DNA of 64,000 bases, from contig NZ_JAKZAL010000005.1 in assembly GCF_022538115.1 (NCBI RefSeq), positions 186,001-250,000 on the forward strand, read 5' to 3'. The DNA is from Cognataquiflexum rubidum. GTDB taxonomy: Bacteria > Bacteroidota > Bacteroidia > Cytophagales > Cyclobacteriaceae. This document shows positions 63,916-64,000 of the stretch, one piece after another. A model generated the notes under the pieces. That model had not been told where the DNA came from and made no database searches. It saw only the letters and a program-made list of their open reading frames with translations. The translations under genes and the position numbers were made by a program. Every line of letters starts with the position of its first letter. Within the stretch, counting starts at the first letter, position 1.

Positions 63916-64000
63916 TAAAAAGAGATTAGACCGAAGCAAGTTGAGGTACTTTTCTAAGTAAACTTGATTTTTAATATTCCGTAAAAATTGATTCTGACTA

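Overview
This is a Bacteroidota chromosome segment, most likely Cytophagales and close to Cyclobacteriaceae (Algoriphagus-type). The evidence is the many lipoproteins and Tat-exported sugar enzymes, the DUF6702/HupE/M1-peptidase neighbourhood, start sites without Shine-Dalgarno sequences, several -7 elements of the Bacteroidota form TAnnTTTG, and intergenic gaps filled with low-complexity and hairpin repeats typical of this phylum. The placement is by pattern recognition, not by a search. I see no rRNA, tRNA, CRISPR array, insertion sequence or prophage. Genes occupy about 80% of the window.

Layout. 1-1.5 kb: an HNH nuclease, cut by the window edge, overlapping a methyltransferase-HIT fusion. 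1.5-2.8 kb: gene-free, with 11-bp and 137-bp periodic arrays. 2.8-7.1 kb: metallophosphoesterase, NTF2-like protein, Ohr peroxidase and a two-domain thiol redox lipoprotein. 7.1-9.3 kb: a Tat-exported TIM-barrel/Gfo-Idh pair. 9.5-14.3 kb: ribokinase, ADP-ribosylglycohydrolase, nucleoside hydrolase and a ribose-type permease, which reads as salvage of ribose from ADP-ribose and nucleosides. 14.3-18.0 kb: a ferric-iron ABC importer with a Fur-like palindrome at its promoter, divergent from oxyR. 19-25.4 kb: thiamine-pyrophosphokinase-like protein, prmC, small membrane proteins, a NodU-type carbamoyltransferase, a Kazal lipoprotein and acylphosphatase. 25.5-29.5 kb: an AI-2E family permease and a VWA/AAA+ pair. 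29.5-36.3 kb: lipoproteins, a GMC oxidoreductase with its small subunit, and a second Tat TIM-barrel enzyme. 36.4 kb: a HisA-like protein lacking a catalytic Asp. 37.9-42.8 kb: the threonine operon (thrA-thrB-thrC, minus strand). 43-51.4 kb: cupin, META lipoprotein, MFS transporter, ferrochelatase and M1 peptidase. 51.6-64 kb: HupE/DUF6702, two barrel proteins of BamA type, 3-hydroxyanthranilate dioxygenase, membrane dipeptidase, L-Ala-D/L-Glu epimerase, M14 peptidase and a SIMPL protein.

The most distinctive unexplained structures are non-coding. A family of short hairpins has a conserved inner CAGTG/CACTG-type stem whose outer base pairs co-vary. These hairpins are packed into 265-bp and 270-bp tandem arrays (plus a 235-bp pair) downstream of gene ends. 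A 25-bp perfect palindrome lies between the divergent epimerase and M14 peptidase genes. An 8-bp satellite starts at the predicted transcription start of the TPK-like gene. Two arrays have TACC recurring every 11 bp. Most housekeeping genes are ordinary. The gene-level candidates for new biology are the HNH + methyltransferase-HIT pair, the ADP-ribose salvage cluster, and the two enzyme-like proteins with missing catalytic residues.
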